Assembly: GCA_032027005.1 (NCBI GenBank)
Contig: JAVSMW010000002.1
Location: 215,396 to 279,395, forward strand
Source: JAVSMW01 sp032027005
Lineage (GTDB): Bacteria; Bacillota; Thermincolia; Thermincolales; UBA2595
Length of the DNA stretch: 64,000 nt
Direction: 5' to 3'
Part shown: positions 15,717-24,627 of the stretch, in pieces
Layout: each line of letters begins with the position of its first letter
How positions within the stretch are numbered: the stretch's first letter is position 1
Position numbers and translations under genes: made by a program
The notes under the pieces: model-generated
What the model saw: the letters and a program-made list of their open reading frames with translations, nothing else
Told to the model about the DNA's origin: nothing
The model's database searches: none

Positions 15717-17114
15717 ATGAAGTTTTTAAATCCAAGGGTAAAAGATTGGCAGGAAAGCAAGGTTTTGGCTGTAAATAGTTCATACAGACTGGCCGGATTT
15801 TTGCTGGTATTCATTTTGTCTTTTACATATCTCGCCCTTGTGACAGGGAGAAAATCCTTTCAGGATCAAGAGTTACAGTTAAATGCAGTTGACAGATTAT
15901 ACAATGATATTAATTTGGGGCTGTGCTTAGCACTAATAGTAATCTGGGCAGCATTACTGGATTCTGTGGAAAGCCGTAATATCCCTATAATGGTAATTCC
16001 CATTACTATTTCGTTTGCAGCAGCAGTTTTAGTACTGGTACTGTTACTGGTGAGGCATTTTAAGAACAAAACTATTATAAAACATACCTTGGTCTTCAGT
16101 GTTTTCTATAAGATATTTAAGTTTGTAAAAGAAGTATATGACAGCGGCAGTGTTGGCGTAAAAGTAGTCGTGGTCGTCATCGGATATCCCATACTGACTG
16201 CTTTATCCTTTTTCCTGTTCCCGGTAACCATGGGTATAGCGGCCTGGTTAGCCATGAGGCAGGTTAAGTCATATCATGCCATAAAGGCAGGGGTTGAAAA
16301 AATTAAGGCTGGAGATATCCATCATTCCATAAATGTAGGTGGAAATGGGGAGTTTAGCCGACTGGCTGCTGACATAAACAGTATCACTGATGGTTTGAAA
16401 AAAGCGGTTGATAATGAACTCAAAAGTGAGCGGTTAAAAACAGAACTAATCACCAATGTATCTCATGACATAAGAACGCCCTTGACATCCATTATCACCT
16501 ATGTTGATTTGCTAAAAAGAGAAAAGGACCCATCAAAGGCAGAAGAATATATTGAAGTCCTGGACCAGAAATCTCAAAAGTTAAAGATCCTGACAGATGA
16601 TTTCTTTGAGGCGGCAAAAGCCTCCAGTGGAAGTGTTCCGGTAAGTTTTGAGCGGATTAATATTGTCTCTTTAATAACCCAGGGCTTAGGCGAACTAAAT
16701 GATAAAATTGCAGCCTCAGATCTGGAATTTAAGATAAATCACCCAAAAGAGAATATATATATTACAGCCGATGGGAAATTATTATGGAGATCTATTGAGA
16801 ACCTGCTATCAAATATATTCAAATATGCCCTCAGAGGCTCAAGGGTGTATATAGATATCGAAGATTTGGAACATGACATCCTGCTTACCATAAAAAATAT
16901 TTCAGCTTATGAGCTGAATATCACGGCAGATGAATTAATAGAGCGGTTCAAAAGAGGCGATGAATCCAGAAGCAGTCAGGGCAGTGGATTAGGCCTGTCA
17001 ATTGCCAAAAGTCTGACCGAGATTCAGAAGGGGAAATTTTATATACAAGTAGATGGTGATCTGTTTAAAGCCATGATCTATATGCCAAAACATCAGGAAA
17101 AGTATTTCAACTAA
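15717..17114 (+). CDS. Orphan membrane histidine kinase with HAMP domain
   Basis: A sensor kinase of 465 residues. Four hydrophobic segments lie in residues ~25-185, then a HAMP-like linker (MRQVKSYHAIKAGVEKIKAGD), an H-box (NVSHDIRTPLTSIITYVDLL, His in about the middle of the protein), and an ATPase domain with N box (ENLLSNIFKYAL) and G box (GSGLGLSIAKSL). Loops between membrane segments are short, so it may sense the membrane or an integral partner. No response regulator is adjacent. The ribosome site before ATG 15717 is weak. The last codon and stop lie inside dispersed repeat B, so the C-terminus may have been trimmed or recreated by the repeat. Confidence 0.88.
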   Translation: MKFLNPRVKDWQESKVLAVNSSYRLAGFLLVFILSFTYLALVTGRKSFQDQELQLNAVDRLYNDINLGLCLALIVIWAALLDSVESRNIPIMVIPITISFAAAVLVLVLLLVRHFKNKTIIKHTLVFSVFYKIFKFVKEVYDSGSVGVKVVVVVIGYPILTALSFFLFPVTMGIAAWLAMRQVKSYHAIKAGVEKIKAGDIHHSINVGGNGEFSRLAADINSITDGLKKAVDNELKSERLKTELITNVSHDIRTPLTSIITYVDLLKREKDPSKAEEYIEVLDQKSQKLKILTDDFFEAAKASSGSVPVSFERINIVSLITQGLGELNDKIAASDLEFKINHPKENIYITADGKLLWRSIENLLSNIFKYALRGSRVYIDIEDLEHDILLTIKNISAYELNITADELIERFKRGDESRSSQGSGLGLSIAKSLTEIQKGKFYIQVDGDLFKAMIYMPKHQEKYFN

Positions 17115-17165
17115 ACTTCAGATGGAGTCAAAACTCCACCTGAAGTAAGTTTCACTTTATCCGGG
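17106..17165 (+). repeat. Dispersed palindromic repeat, copy B
   Basis: Bases 17106-17157 are identical over 52 nt to 57827-57878 (copy C). The core hairpin ACTTCAGATGGAGT / ACTCCACCTGAAGT has a short loop. It supplies the stop codon of the histidine kinase gene and may act as its terminator, although it lacks a T-run. Confidence 0.85.
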
Positions 17166-17288
17166 GTGTGGGGAATTTAAGGCAACAATATCATTTCATG
17201 TTATTTGCAGGAATATTCTTTTCAAAACGCGAAAGACTTAAACTAAGATAACGCGGCTTTGGCTCAGTTTAAGACAGGATGGTATTGT

Positions 17289-19070
17289 ATGGGAATTGAA
17301 AAATCAGATTTAACTTACGCAGCAGGTGATGACTCAGATATTGACAGTCTGCCCGGCCGCTCGATACTTGAGAGCATGCCCAATGGAATTATTGCCATCA
17401 ATCATCTCGGTAATATTATCTTCCTGAATGAGGAGGCATGCCGCCTGCTCGGGGTAGAAAAAGATGCAATTGGCCAGCCTATTCGGGAATTGTTTCCAAC
17501 CAGCAATCTACCTGAAATTTACAGAACCGGGAACATCCAGTACGGGTACAGACTTGAGGTCAATGGGCGAACTTTGATTTCCAATCGCTCACCAATTATC
17601 TGCAACAACAAAATCGTAGGGGCCCTGGCCGTCTTTCAGGACCTCACAGAACTGGAAAAGTTGTCTTCCCAGCTAGCCTCTGTGCAGCAGCTGAATCTGG
17701 AACTGGATGCGATTATTGAATCGTCATATGATGGTGTGATGATTACCGACCACGAGGGGAGAGGTATCAGAATCAACAATGCCCTGGCCCGCCTGACAGG
17801 TTTAGATGCTTCTCATTTTGAAGGCAAATTTATTAAGAATCTTTTTGAAACCGGAATTTTTGAATATGAATCTATCACCGTCAAAGCACTCAGGGAAGGC
17901 CGAACTGTCAATAGTATTCAAAAAGTCAGTACCACCGGCAAAGAAGTGTTTGTCACCGGGAATCCGATATTTGATGCTGATGGCAAAGTTGCCAGGGTGG
18001 TAACTAATGTCCGGGACCTGACGGAGCTAAACAGGCTCAATAAAGAGCTGCATGAGTCTAAACTTTTAGCCAGCCGTTACCAGACTGAATTGTCCCGGTT
18101 AATCGTGGAACAACTTTCGAAGGAAAAGGTTATTGCTAAAAGTCCTGGGATGATGGAGATATTTAATCTGGCAGTCCGGGCTGCGCAAACTGATGCTACA
18201 GTACTGATCCTTGGTGAATCAGGGGTAGGGAAAGAAGTGCTTTCCAGGGTTATCCATAATGCCAGTTCCAGGGCAGGTATCGGCACTTTCGTGCAAATCA
18301 ACTGTGGCGCCATTCCGGAAAATCTCCTGGAATCTGAACTTTTTGGATATGAAGGGGGTGCTTTTACCGGAGCCAGCCGGGAAGGAAAACCCGGTATGTT
18401 TGAGATTGCTGACCGGGGAACCTTGCTTTTAGATGAAATTGGGGATTTGCCGACTAATCTTCAGGTAAAATTGCTAAGGGTTCTGCAGGAGCATGAAATG
18501 TTCCGGATTGGTGGCACAAAACCGATTAAGCTGGATGTCAGGATAATTGCCGCCACAAACCAGAACATTTGGGAGAGGGTCCAGGAAGGGGTTTTTCGCG
18601 AGGACCTTTTTTACCGGCTGAATGTATTGCCCATTGAAGTTCCGCCACTAAGGGCAAGAAAAGAGGATATTCTCCCACTGGCTATGCACTTTATTCAACT
18701 TTATAATGAAAAGTACAGGGTGGAGAAGCGCCTTGACCCTGCGTGTCTTCCGATACTGGAGTCTTACAGCTGGCCGGGGAATGTGCGGGAATTGCAAAAT
18801 GTTCTAGAGAGGCTTTTAGTACTGACAGATGGTGACATCATTGAAGCCGACCAGGTCCAAAAGCAACTAACTAAATTCGGCAACAGGTCTCTTTCGCCCA
18901 TCTCGGTTAATGAACTTATGCCTATTCAGGAGGCCAAGGAAATGCTTGAGAAAAAACTAATCAGTATGGCCTTTGAGACATATCCTTCCATCAGAAAGGC
19001 GGCAGAGGCGTTAGGTATTGATCATTCCAATATTTTGCGGAAAGCAGCGAAGTATGGGCTGCAAAAGTGA
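17289..19070 (+). CDS. PAS-PAS sigma54-dependent transcriptional activator
   Basis: An enhancer-binding protein that remodels sigma54-RNA polymerase by ATP hydrolysis. Two PAS domains (about residues 25-130 and 140-255; ESMPNGIIAINHLGN and IESSYDGVMITDHEG) are followed by an AAA+ domain with Walker A (LGESGVGKEV), the sigma54-contacting GAFTGA loop and Walker B (LLLDEIGDL), and a Fis-type helix-turn-helix at the end (IRKAAEALGIDHSNILRKA). No receiver domain is present, so a small molecule or redox cue through PAS is likely. The frame extends to 17259, but ATG 17289 has an AGGATG upstream. The nearest downstream genes are the flavodiiron protein and the aromatic CoA ligase; no clear -24/-12 promoter was found for either. 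Confidence 0.92.
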   Translation: MGIEKSDLTYAAGDDSDIDSLPGRSILESMPNGIIAINHLGNIIFLNEEACRLLGVEKDAIGQPIRELFPTSNLPEIYRTGNIQYGYRLEVNGRTLISNRSPIICNNKIVGALAVFQDLTELEKLSSQLASVQQLNLELDAIIESSYDGVMITDHEGRGIRINNALARLTGLDASHFEGKFIKNLFETGIFEYESITVKALREGRTVNSIQKVSTTGKEVFVTGNPIFDADGKVARVVTNVRDLTELNRLNKELHESKLLASRYQTELSRLIVEQLSKEKVIAKSPGMMEIFNLAVRAAQTDATVLILGESGVGKEVLSRVIHNASSRAGIGTFVQINCGAIPENLLESELFGYEGGAFTGASREGKPGMFEIADRGTLLLDEIGDLPTNLQVKLLRVLQEHEMFRIGGTKPIKLDVRIIAATNQNIWERVQEGVFREDLFYRLNVLPIEVPPLRARKEDILPLAMHFIQLYNEKYRVEKRLDPACLPILESYSWPGNVRELQNVLERLLVLTDGDIIEADQVQKQLTKFGNRSLSPISVNELMPIQEAKEMLEKKLISMAFETYPSIRKAAEALGIDHSNILRKAAKYGLQK

Positions 19071-19105
19071 TGACGGATAGGCAGAAATCTTAGATTCTGC
19101 ATTCC

Positions 19106-19166
19106 AGCTTGCCCAATTTAATCACCTTTAAGTGTGATTAATTCTATGGGTAAGCTCAAAGTTTTT
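19106..19166 (+). terminator. Long terminator hairpin after the sigma54 activator
   Basis: AGCTTGCCCA (19106-19115) pairs with TGGGTAAGCT (19147-19156) with one mismatch, enclosing an inner TAATCAC/GTGATTA stem. GTTTTT follows. Confidence 0.7.
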
Positions 19167-19190
19167 GTGGTATATTATACTAAAGGGAGT

Positions 19191-19251
19191 TTATCCGATA
19201 GCTAACCGCCGCTAAGAACTCTGTTTATCCGAAAGTAAGTTTCACTATATC
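19191..19251 (+). repeat. Dispersed repeat, degenerate copy E
   Basis: TTATCCGATAGCTAACCGCC at 19191-19210 matches the left module of copy C with two changes, and AAGTAAGTTTCACTATAT at the end matches the right end of copies B and C. The middle is deleted. Confidence 0.65.
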
Positions 19252-19276
19252 AAAAATTTATTGAGGGGGAATCAAT

Positions 19277-21124
19277 ATGTCGTTTAAAGTCAGCGAACAC
19301 GTTTCCTGGGTAGGGAAAATTGATTGGGAATTGCGGAAATTTCATGGTGAAGAACTATCTACCCACCGTGGTTCTTCTTATAACTCCTATTTGATCAAAG
19401 ATGAAAAAACGGCTCTCCTTGATACTGTATGGGGACCTTATACCAAAGAATTTATGGATAATCTGAAAAAAGAAATTGATTTATCAAAGATAGATTATAT
19501 TATCGTCAACCATGGTGAATCTGATCATACCGGGGCCTTGTCTGAACTGCTCAGAGAAATACCCGGTACGCCGGTTTATTGTACAGCCGCTGCGGTCAAA
19601 TCTTTAAAAGGTCAATACCATCAGGACTGGAATTTCCAGATTGTGAAAACCGGTGATAAGCTTAACCTGGGTTCAACAGAGCTGATATTTGTGGAAGCAC
19701 CGATGCTGCATTGGCCTGACAGCATGTTTTGCTACCTGACGGGGGACAACATCCTTTTCAGTAATGATGCTTTTGGCCAGCATTATGCCTCAGAGCTTAT
19801 GTATAACGATTTGGTAGACCAGGATGAGCTTTATTTTGAAGCAATCAAGTATTACGCGAACATAGTGACTCCTTTTAACAAACTGGTTGTCAAAAAGATT
19901 AATGAAGTAGTATCTTTTAACTTGCCTGTTAATATGATTTGCCCTAGTCATGGCATTATCTGGCGAAAAGATCCTTTGCAAATCGTCAATAAATATATGG
20001 AATGGGCTCAGGACTACCAGGAAAACCAGATCACAATTATATATGACACCATGTGGAGCGGCACCCGCAGGATGGCTGAAGCCATAGCCGAAGGAATAAA
20101 ATCTGCAGACAGTAAAGTCATGGTAAAATTATACAATTTGGCACGTACTGACAGAAATGATGTCATCACCGAAATCTTCAAATCCAAAGCCATCCTGCTG
20201 GGCTCACCCACAATTAATAAGGGCATTCTCTCTTCAATAGCCGCGATGTTGGAAGAAATAAAAGGATTGAGCTTTAAAAACAAGAAAGCCGCGGCCTTCG
20301 GCACTTACGGTTGGAGCGGCGAATCTGTGGGGCTTTTGACTGCCGGACTGACTGATGCCGGATTTACTGTTGTAAATGAGGGCTTAAAGGCATTCTGGAA
20401 TCCTGATAGTGAGGCCAGGGAAAATTGCTTCAGCTTTGGCAAAGCTTTTGCAGCCGGACTTGGAACAGGATCTGCGGCAGGGAATGCGGAAACACCCAGC
20501 GGAAAACAATGGAGATGCGAAGTTTGCGGCTATATTCATAATGGGGATACTCCTCCTGATACGTGTCCTCTTTGCGGGGTTGACTCCAGTTACTTTGTGC
20601 TTGTAACCGAAACCGGGATCGAGACAGCACCGGAGGCCCCGCCGGTGAAACAGGAAATTCCCGCCGGAGTGAAACCTGCGCTCTTTAAAATTAGTTACGG
20701 TCTCTTTGTAATTACTTCGGCAAATGGTGATAAAATAAATGGTCAATGTGCCAACACGGCTTTTCAGATAACTTCCGAGCCGGCCACAGTGGCTATCGGG
20801 ATTAACAAAAACAACTATACTCACGAATTTATTGAGGCAAGTGGAGTTGTGGGCATTTCCATTCTTGGCAAACAGGGTCATGACCTGGTTCGTAGGTTTG
20901 GATACAGCTCCGGTCGGAACACTGAAAAATTTGCCGGAGTGAATTATAAATATGGAGCAAATGGTGCGCCGATATTGGAAGACTGTGTAGCTTATCTGGA
21001 AGGTAAAGTAACAAATAAAATGGACTGCGGGACCCATACCTTGTTTTTGGTTGAGGTAACAAACGGAGAAGTAAAATCTGATGCTGAGTCCATGACTTAC
21101 GAGTATTTCAGAGCAACAAAGTAG
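19277..21124 (+). CDS. Flavodiiron protein fused to rubredoxin and flavin reductase
   Basis: An oxygen and/or nitric oxide reductase, cytoplasmic. The domains in order are a metallo-beta-lactamase di-iron domain (1-250, with the HGESDH ligand motif in VNHGESDHTG); a flavodoxin domain (about 254-395, TMWSGTRRMAEA); a rubredoxin (about 411-446, CEVCGYIHNG and CPLCG); and a flavin-reductase-like FMN-binding domain (about 465-615, FVITSANGDKINGQCANTAF). The fused rubredoxin and reductase suggest an electron path within one chain. At 615 residues it is longer than simple core proteins (~400). GAGGGGG precedes the ATG. It stands alone between terminators and is probably part of O2/NO defence with the RIC protein. 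Confidence 0.94.
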   Translation: MSFKVSEHVSWVGKIDWELRKFHGEELSTHRGSSYNSYLIKDEKTALLDTVWGPYTKEFMDNLKKEIDLSKIDYIIVNHGESDHTGALSELLREIPGTPVYCTAAAVKSLKGQYHQDWNFQIVKTGDKLNLGSTELIFVEAPMLHWPDSMFCYLTGDNILFSNDAFGQHYASELMYNDLVDQDELYFEAIKYYANIVTPFNKLVVKKINEVVSFNLPVNMICPSHGIIWRKDPLQIVNKYMEWAQDYQENQITIIYDTMWSGTRRMAEAIAEGIKSADSKVMVKLYNLARTDRNDVITEIFKSKAILLGSPTINKGILSSIAAMLEEIKGLSFKNKKAAAFGTYGWSGESVGLLTAGLTDAGFTVVNEGLKAFWNPDSEARENCFSFGKAFAAGLGTGSAAGNAETPSGKQWRCEVCGYIHNGDTPPDTCPLCGVDSSYFVLVTETGIETAPEAPPVKQEIPAGVKPALFKISYGLFVITSANGDKINGQCANTAFQITSEPATVAIGINKNNYTHEFIEASGVVGISILGKQGHDLVRRFGYSSGRNTEKFAGVNYKYGANGAPILEDCVAYLEGKVTNKMDCGTHTLFLVEVTNGEVKSDAESMTYEYFRATK

Positions 21125-21167
21125 ATCAGACAAAATACTCTAATGAATTGGTGCGACAAAACACCGA

Positions 21168-21198
21168 AATGGTGCGATGGAGCACCATTTTTTATTTT
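21168..21198 (+). terminator. Terminator after the flavodiiron gene
   Basis: AATGGTGC (21168-21175) pairs with GCACCATT (21182-21189), and T6 follows. A related TTGGTG/CACCGA pair lies just upstream. The remaining ~200 bases before the ligase gene contain a CCGCC/GGCGG mini-hairpin near 21240 but no identified regulatory element. Confidence 0.75.
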
Positions 21199-21400
21199 AT
21201 CCGGGTTCTTGTTGGGCGAAACCTGGGTGACCGCTCCCGCCGGTGGCGGTATACGACAGTTGGGGGAGAAAAAACGACCGTTTACAGTGAATTTGTCTAA
21301 AAAAACTATTATTGGACTGGGTTTTGCATTTATGTTCATTAGGTTTAGCTTGATTCTATATAGGGGATTTATTAACACTTAAGTAAGGAGGACTGAAATA

Positions 21401-22969
21401 ATGGAAACAGCCAAAACTTTAGGAACAGACACCTATAATGCAGCGACCTTGTTCGTTGACCGTCATGAACAGGAAGGTCGGGGGGAAAAAGTAGCTATCT
21501 ATTATGAAGATCAACAAATAACCTACAGGAAAGTGCGGGAAAAGGTCAATCAGACTGGCAATGCCTTGAAAGAGCTGGGGATAGGTTTGGAGGACCGGGT
21601 ATTGTTATTGCTCTTTGATTGCCCCGAATTTGTTTACAGTTTTTTTGGGGCTATAAAGATTGGTGCCGTGCCAATTCCGACGAATACAATGCTTAAACCG
21701 GCAGATTACCAATACCTCTTAAATGACAGCAGGTCTAAAGCCGTGGTGGTAAGTGAAGAACTGCTGGGCAGCATCCTGGAAATCCGAGGTAATTTGAAAT
21801 ATCTACAGCATATCATTGTAGTTGGCCGACCGACAGACAATTGTTTTAGTTTCGCAGAATTTATCAGTGGGAAGTCAACCCAACTGGAAGCTGCAGAAAC
21901 TTCCAAAGATGATCAGGCGTTTTGGCTTTACAGCTCAGGTACAACTGGTTTTCCCAAGGGGACTATCCACTTGCACCATGATATGGCCTATAGCTCAGAG
22001 TATTACGCCAAAAGGGTGCTTGGGATCAACGAAAATGACCGGACCTTTTCCGTGGCTAGACTATTTTTTGCTTATGGCTTGGGCAACGGCCTTTACTTCT
22101 CCTTTTTTGTAGGGGCTTCAACAGTTCTTTCACCACAGCGCCCTACTCCGCAGCATGTCTTTGAAGTGATTAATAAGTATAAGCCTACATTATTTTTCGG
22201 TGTGCCGACCTCGTATACCGCGATGTTACAGGTAGAAGGGGCTAAAGAAAAATATGATTTGCGCGGTATTAGACACTTTGCTTCAGCCGGTGAAGCCCTC
22301 CCCAAAGTAGTTTTCGAACGTTGGCTGGAAACATTTGGGATGGAGATTCTGGATGGCATAGGCTCTACAGAAATTCTGCATATCTTTATCAGTAACCAGC
22401 CCGGACAGATCAAACCCGGAAGTACCGGCAAGCTTGTGCCCGGCTATGAGGCCAAGATTGTGGATTTGGAGGGGAATGTGGTCCAGGCTAACGAGGCAGG
22501 GACCTTAATGATCAAGGGTGACAGTATTGCGACCGGCTACTGGAACAAACACGAAAAAACCAAAGAAACTTTTAAAGGGGATTGGATATCTACCGGTGAT
22601 CAATATTATCAGGATGATGAAGGTTATTTCTGGTATATAGGACGCGGGGATGACATGATTAAGGCTGGCGGGATATGGGTTTCGCCCCTTGAAGTGGAGA
22701 ACTCGCTGCTGGAACATCCCTCTGTTTTGGAGACCGGTGTAATTGGCAGCGGTGACGATGACGGGCTGATTAAGCCTAAGGCATTTGTGGTGCTCAGAGA
22801 GGGTCTTGAGGCCACGCCAGAACTAGCCAAAGAATTATCTCAGTTTGTGAAGAACAAAATTGCTCCATATAAATTCCCCCGCTGGATTAAATTTGTGCCG
22901 GAACTGCCGAAGACGGCTACCGGGAAGATTCAGCGCTTTAAGCTGCGCCAGCTTGATAGTGCAGAGTAA
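21401..22969 (+). CDS. Benzoate-CoA ligase-family acyl-CoA synthetase
   Basis: An AMP-forming ligase that activates a carboxylic acid, by family resemblance an aromatic one such as benzoate, to its CoA thioester. The P-loop-like motif reads YSSGTTGFPKGT (residues ~175-187). The motif ARLFFAYGLGN is typical of the benzoate-CoA ligase group, and the hinge and C-terminal lysine motifs are intact (YIGRGDDMIKAGG and PKTATGKIQRF). At 522 residues it has the usual length. AAGGAGG precedes the ATG. The MFS transporter follows in 43 bases, so this looks like an uptake-and-activation pair; a PAS-sigma54 regulator lies upstream of the flavodiiron gene. Specificity (benzoate, 2-aminobenzoate or another arylcarboxylate) cannot be settled by eye. 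Confidence 0.9.
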   Translation: METAKTLGTDTYNAATLFVDRHEQEGRGEKVAIYYEDQQITYRKVREKVNQTGNALKELGIGLEDRVLLLLFDCPEFVYSFFGAIKIGAVPIPTNTMLKPADYQYLLNDSRSKAVVVSEELLGSILEIRGNLKYLQHIIVVGRPTDNCFSFAEFISGKSTQLEAAETSKDDQAFWLYSSGTTGFPKGTIHLHHDMAYSSEYYAKRVLGINENDRTFSVARLFFAYGLGNGLYFSFFVGASTVLSPQRPTPQHVFEVINKYKPTLFFGVPTSYTAMLQVEGAKEKYDLRGIRHFASAGEALPKVVFERWLETFGMEILDGIGSTEILHIFISNQPGQIKPGSTGKLVPGYEAKIVDLEGNVVQANEAGTLMIKGDSIATGYWNKHEKTKETFKGDWISTGDQYYQDDEGYFWYIGRGDDMIKAGGIWVSPLEVENSLLEHPSVLETGVIGSGDDDGLIKPKAFVVLREGLEATPELAKELSQFVKNKIAPYKFPRWIKFVPELPKTATGKIQRFKLRQLDSAE

Positions 22970-23012
22970 CTGACAATCCGGAATTAGTAAAATTCAATTG
23001 GAGGACTGCAAA

Positions 23013-24500
23013 ATGAAATGGAAATATTATCATACCGTTTGGGTAATGTTGTTCTTAGGTTGGTTCATTGCTTATGTAGACCGAAACCTTATGTCACCAA
23101 TCGTCACTTACATGATTGAAAACGAAATTGCTTTTTTTAAAGACGTAGAATCTCCTCATGCCCTGGCCGGGCTCTTAAGCACCCTGTTTTTTGCCGGTTA
23201 TATGGCTATGCAGTTTCCCGCAGGATATATTGGTGACCGCATGGGACGTAAGCCGATTTTGGTTATGAGTATGGTTTGGGCCGCCATCGGCTCTGTCCTT
23301 ACTGCTGTTTTTGCAAAGAGTATGTTAGGCCTGTTGGGAGCCCGGGTCTTGACCGGACTTGGGGAAGGCTGCTATTATTCCAATGACCGGGCGCTAATAA
23401 CCGAAACTACACCAAAAGAGAAGCTTGGTGTTGGAATGGGGGTTTCCTTTGTAGGCCTTGGAATGGGTCTGGTTGGAGCTTCTGTTGGTGGTGCCTGGAC
23501 TCTGAAGTGGGCTGTAGACGCCTTTGGGCCTGAAAAAGGATGGTATATTCCGTTCTATATTTGGGCGATCCCGACACTGGTAATAGCTTTTTTGTTAATG
23601 GTGCTGATTAAAAAGCCGCAAGCTAAGCAGGAACCTAAAACTAAGAGTGATCCTGAGGCTTTTGTACCCGGAAATGCCGGCTACCTGAAGACACTCTGGG
23701 CAATCTCCAAGTATGTAGCAGTTTTCTTTGTCCTGATTATGGGTGTGGCATATACCGGAAGTGTTCTTAACGTCGGTGAAATCGGAGTTTCTGTGATGAT
23801 TCTGCTGCTGGCTGTAGGTATTATGTTTTATATTATGACCAGCCTGGGTAAGCAGGTAGGTCCTGTGTTCTTTAATAAAAACCTGCAGCTGGTTTACTGG
23901 GCTGCTCTGCCTACTCTGTGGAGTCTCTGGTTCTACGGTTTCTGGGCAGTTAAGGTAATCAAGGATGCCGCTTCTTCCGGAATTTCCGTTGCTGGTACCA
24001 CCGCAGCCATGTTCGGTTTAGCAGCCCTGGTTGGCCTGCCGCTGATGGGTAAAATTGCCGATATGTTCTATAGCCGAGGTAAAGGCCGTAAACCGGCATT
24101 GATCCTGGCAATGTCGCTGCATGCGGTGTTCATCTTTGCCTTGGCCTATTATCTGTACATTGGCGGAAATTCCATAAGCGTTCTGGGATTCCTGGTCTTT
24201 ATGGCAGGTGTGTTCCTGTTCGGCACCTGGTCAGTATCCTTTGCCCTCACTGCAGATTTTGCACCTCCGGCCTTAATGGCCAGTGCCTTTGGGGTTTGGA
24301 ACCTGATTGCCGAAATAGGAGCTATCTTATCACCGGTTGTTTCCGGGGCACTCAGGGACGCTACGCAAAGCTGGGTGACACCCGTTACTTTGGACGGGAT
24401 CCTGATGGTGGCAGGGATAATTTGTATCTCCTTTGTGGCTGAACCCGCTGCTAACGTGGTAGTAAAACTAAAAACTTCCCTTGGGGTATCAAAATCATAA
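23013..24500 (+). CDS. MFS transporter, likely organic/aromatic acid uptake
   Basis: A 495-residue major facilitator with about 12-14 membrane segments. The loop 2-3 motif GYIGDRMGRKPIL is typical of MFS, and a second such motif (GKIADMFYSRGKGRKP) marks the second half. Start 23013 is set by TTGGAGG; a longer TTG-initiated frame from 22998 would absorb the ribosome site. Its position directly after the benzoate-CoA-ligase-type gene, with no terminator between, suggests that it imports the ligase substrate. A terminator follows at 24523. Confidence 0.9.
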   Translation: MKWKYYHTVWVMLFLGWFIAYVDRNLMSPIVTYMIENEIAFFKDVESPHALAGLLSTLFFAGYMAMQFPAGYIGDRMGRKPILVMSMVWAAIGSVLTAVFAKSMLGLLGARVLTGLGEGCYYSNDRALITETTPKEKLGVGMGVSFVGLGMGLVGASVGGAWTLKWAVDAFGPEKGWYIPFYIWAIPTLVIAFLLMVLIKKPQAKQEPKTKSDPEAFVPGNAGYLKTLWAISKYVAVFFVLIMGVAYTGSVLNVGEIGVSVMILLLAVGIMFYIMTSLGKQVGPVFFNKNLQLVYWAALPTLWSLWFYGFWAVKVIKDAASSGISVAGTTAAMFGLAALVGLPLMGKIADMFYSRGKGRKPALILAMSLHAVFIFALAYYLYIGGNSISVLGFLVFMAGVFLFGTWSVSFALTADFAPPALMASAFGVWNLIAEIGAILSPVVSGALRDATQSWVTPVTLDGILMVAGIICISFVAEPAANVVVKLKTSLGVSKS

Positions 24501-24522
24501 AATACAAAGGCATTATTCTTAA

Positions 24523-24560
24523 AAAGCAGTGGCTTTTATTTGAGCCACTGCTTTCTTTCT
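24523..24560 (+). terminator. Terminator after the MFS gene
   Basis: AAAGCAGTGGC (24523-24533) and GCCACTGCTTT (24544-24554) form a perfect 11-bp stem, followed by a T/C-rich tail. Confidence 0.85.
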
Positions 24561-24627
24561 TATAAAGGAAAAACGCATGCATTATCGAATGATTGCATAA
24601 ATAGGTAGATGAATGGAGGTTGAAAGA

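Noticed and set aside
21143..21382. A 79-codon plus-strand frame between the flavodiiron and ligase genes
   Set aside because: It runs through a clear terminator hairpin at 21168-21198, has no ribosome site, and its translation shows no protein-like pattern.
19252..21400. sigma54 -24/-12 promoters upstream of the flavodiiron or CoA ligase genes
   Set aside because: No convincing GG-N10-GC element with flanking consensus was found by eye, so linkage to the sigma54 activator remains positional only.
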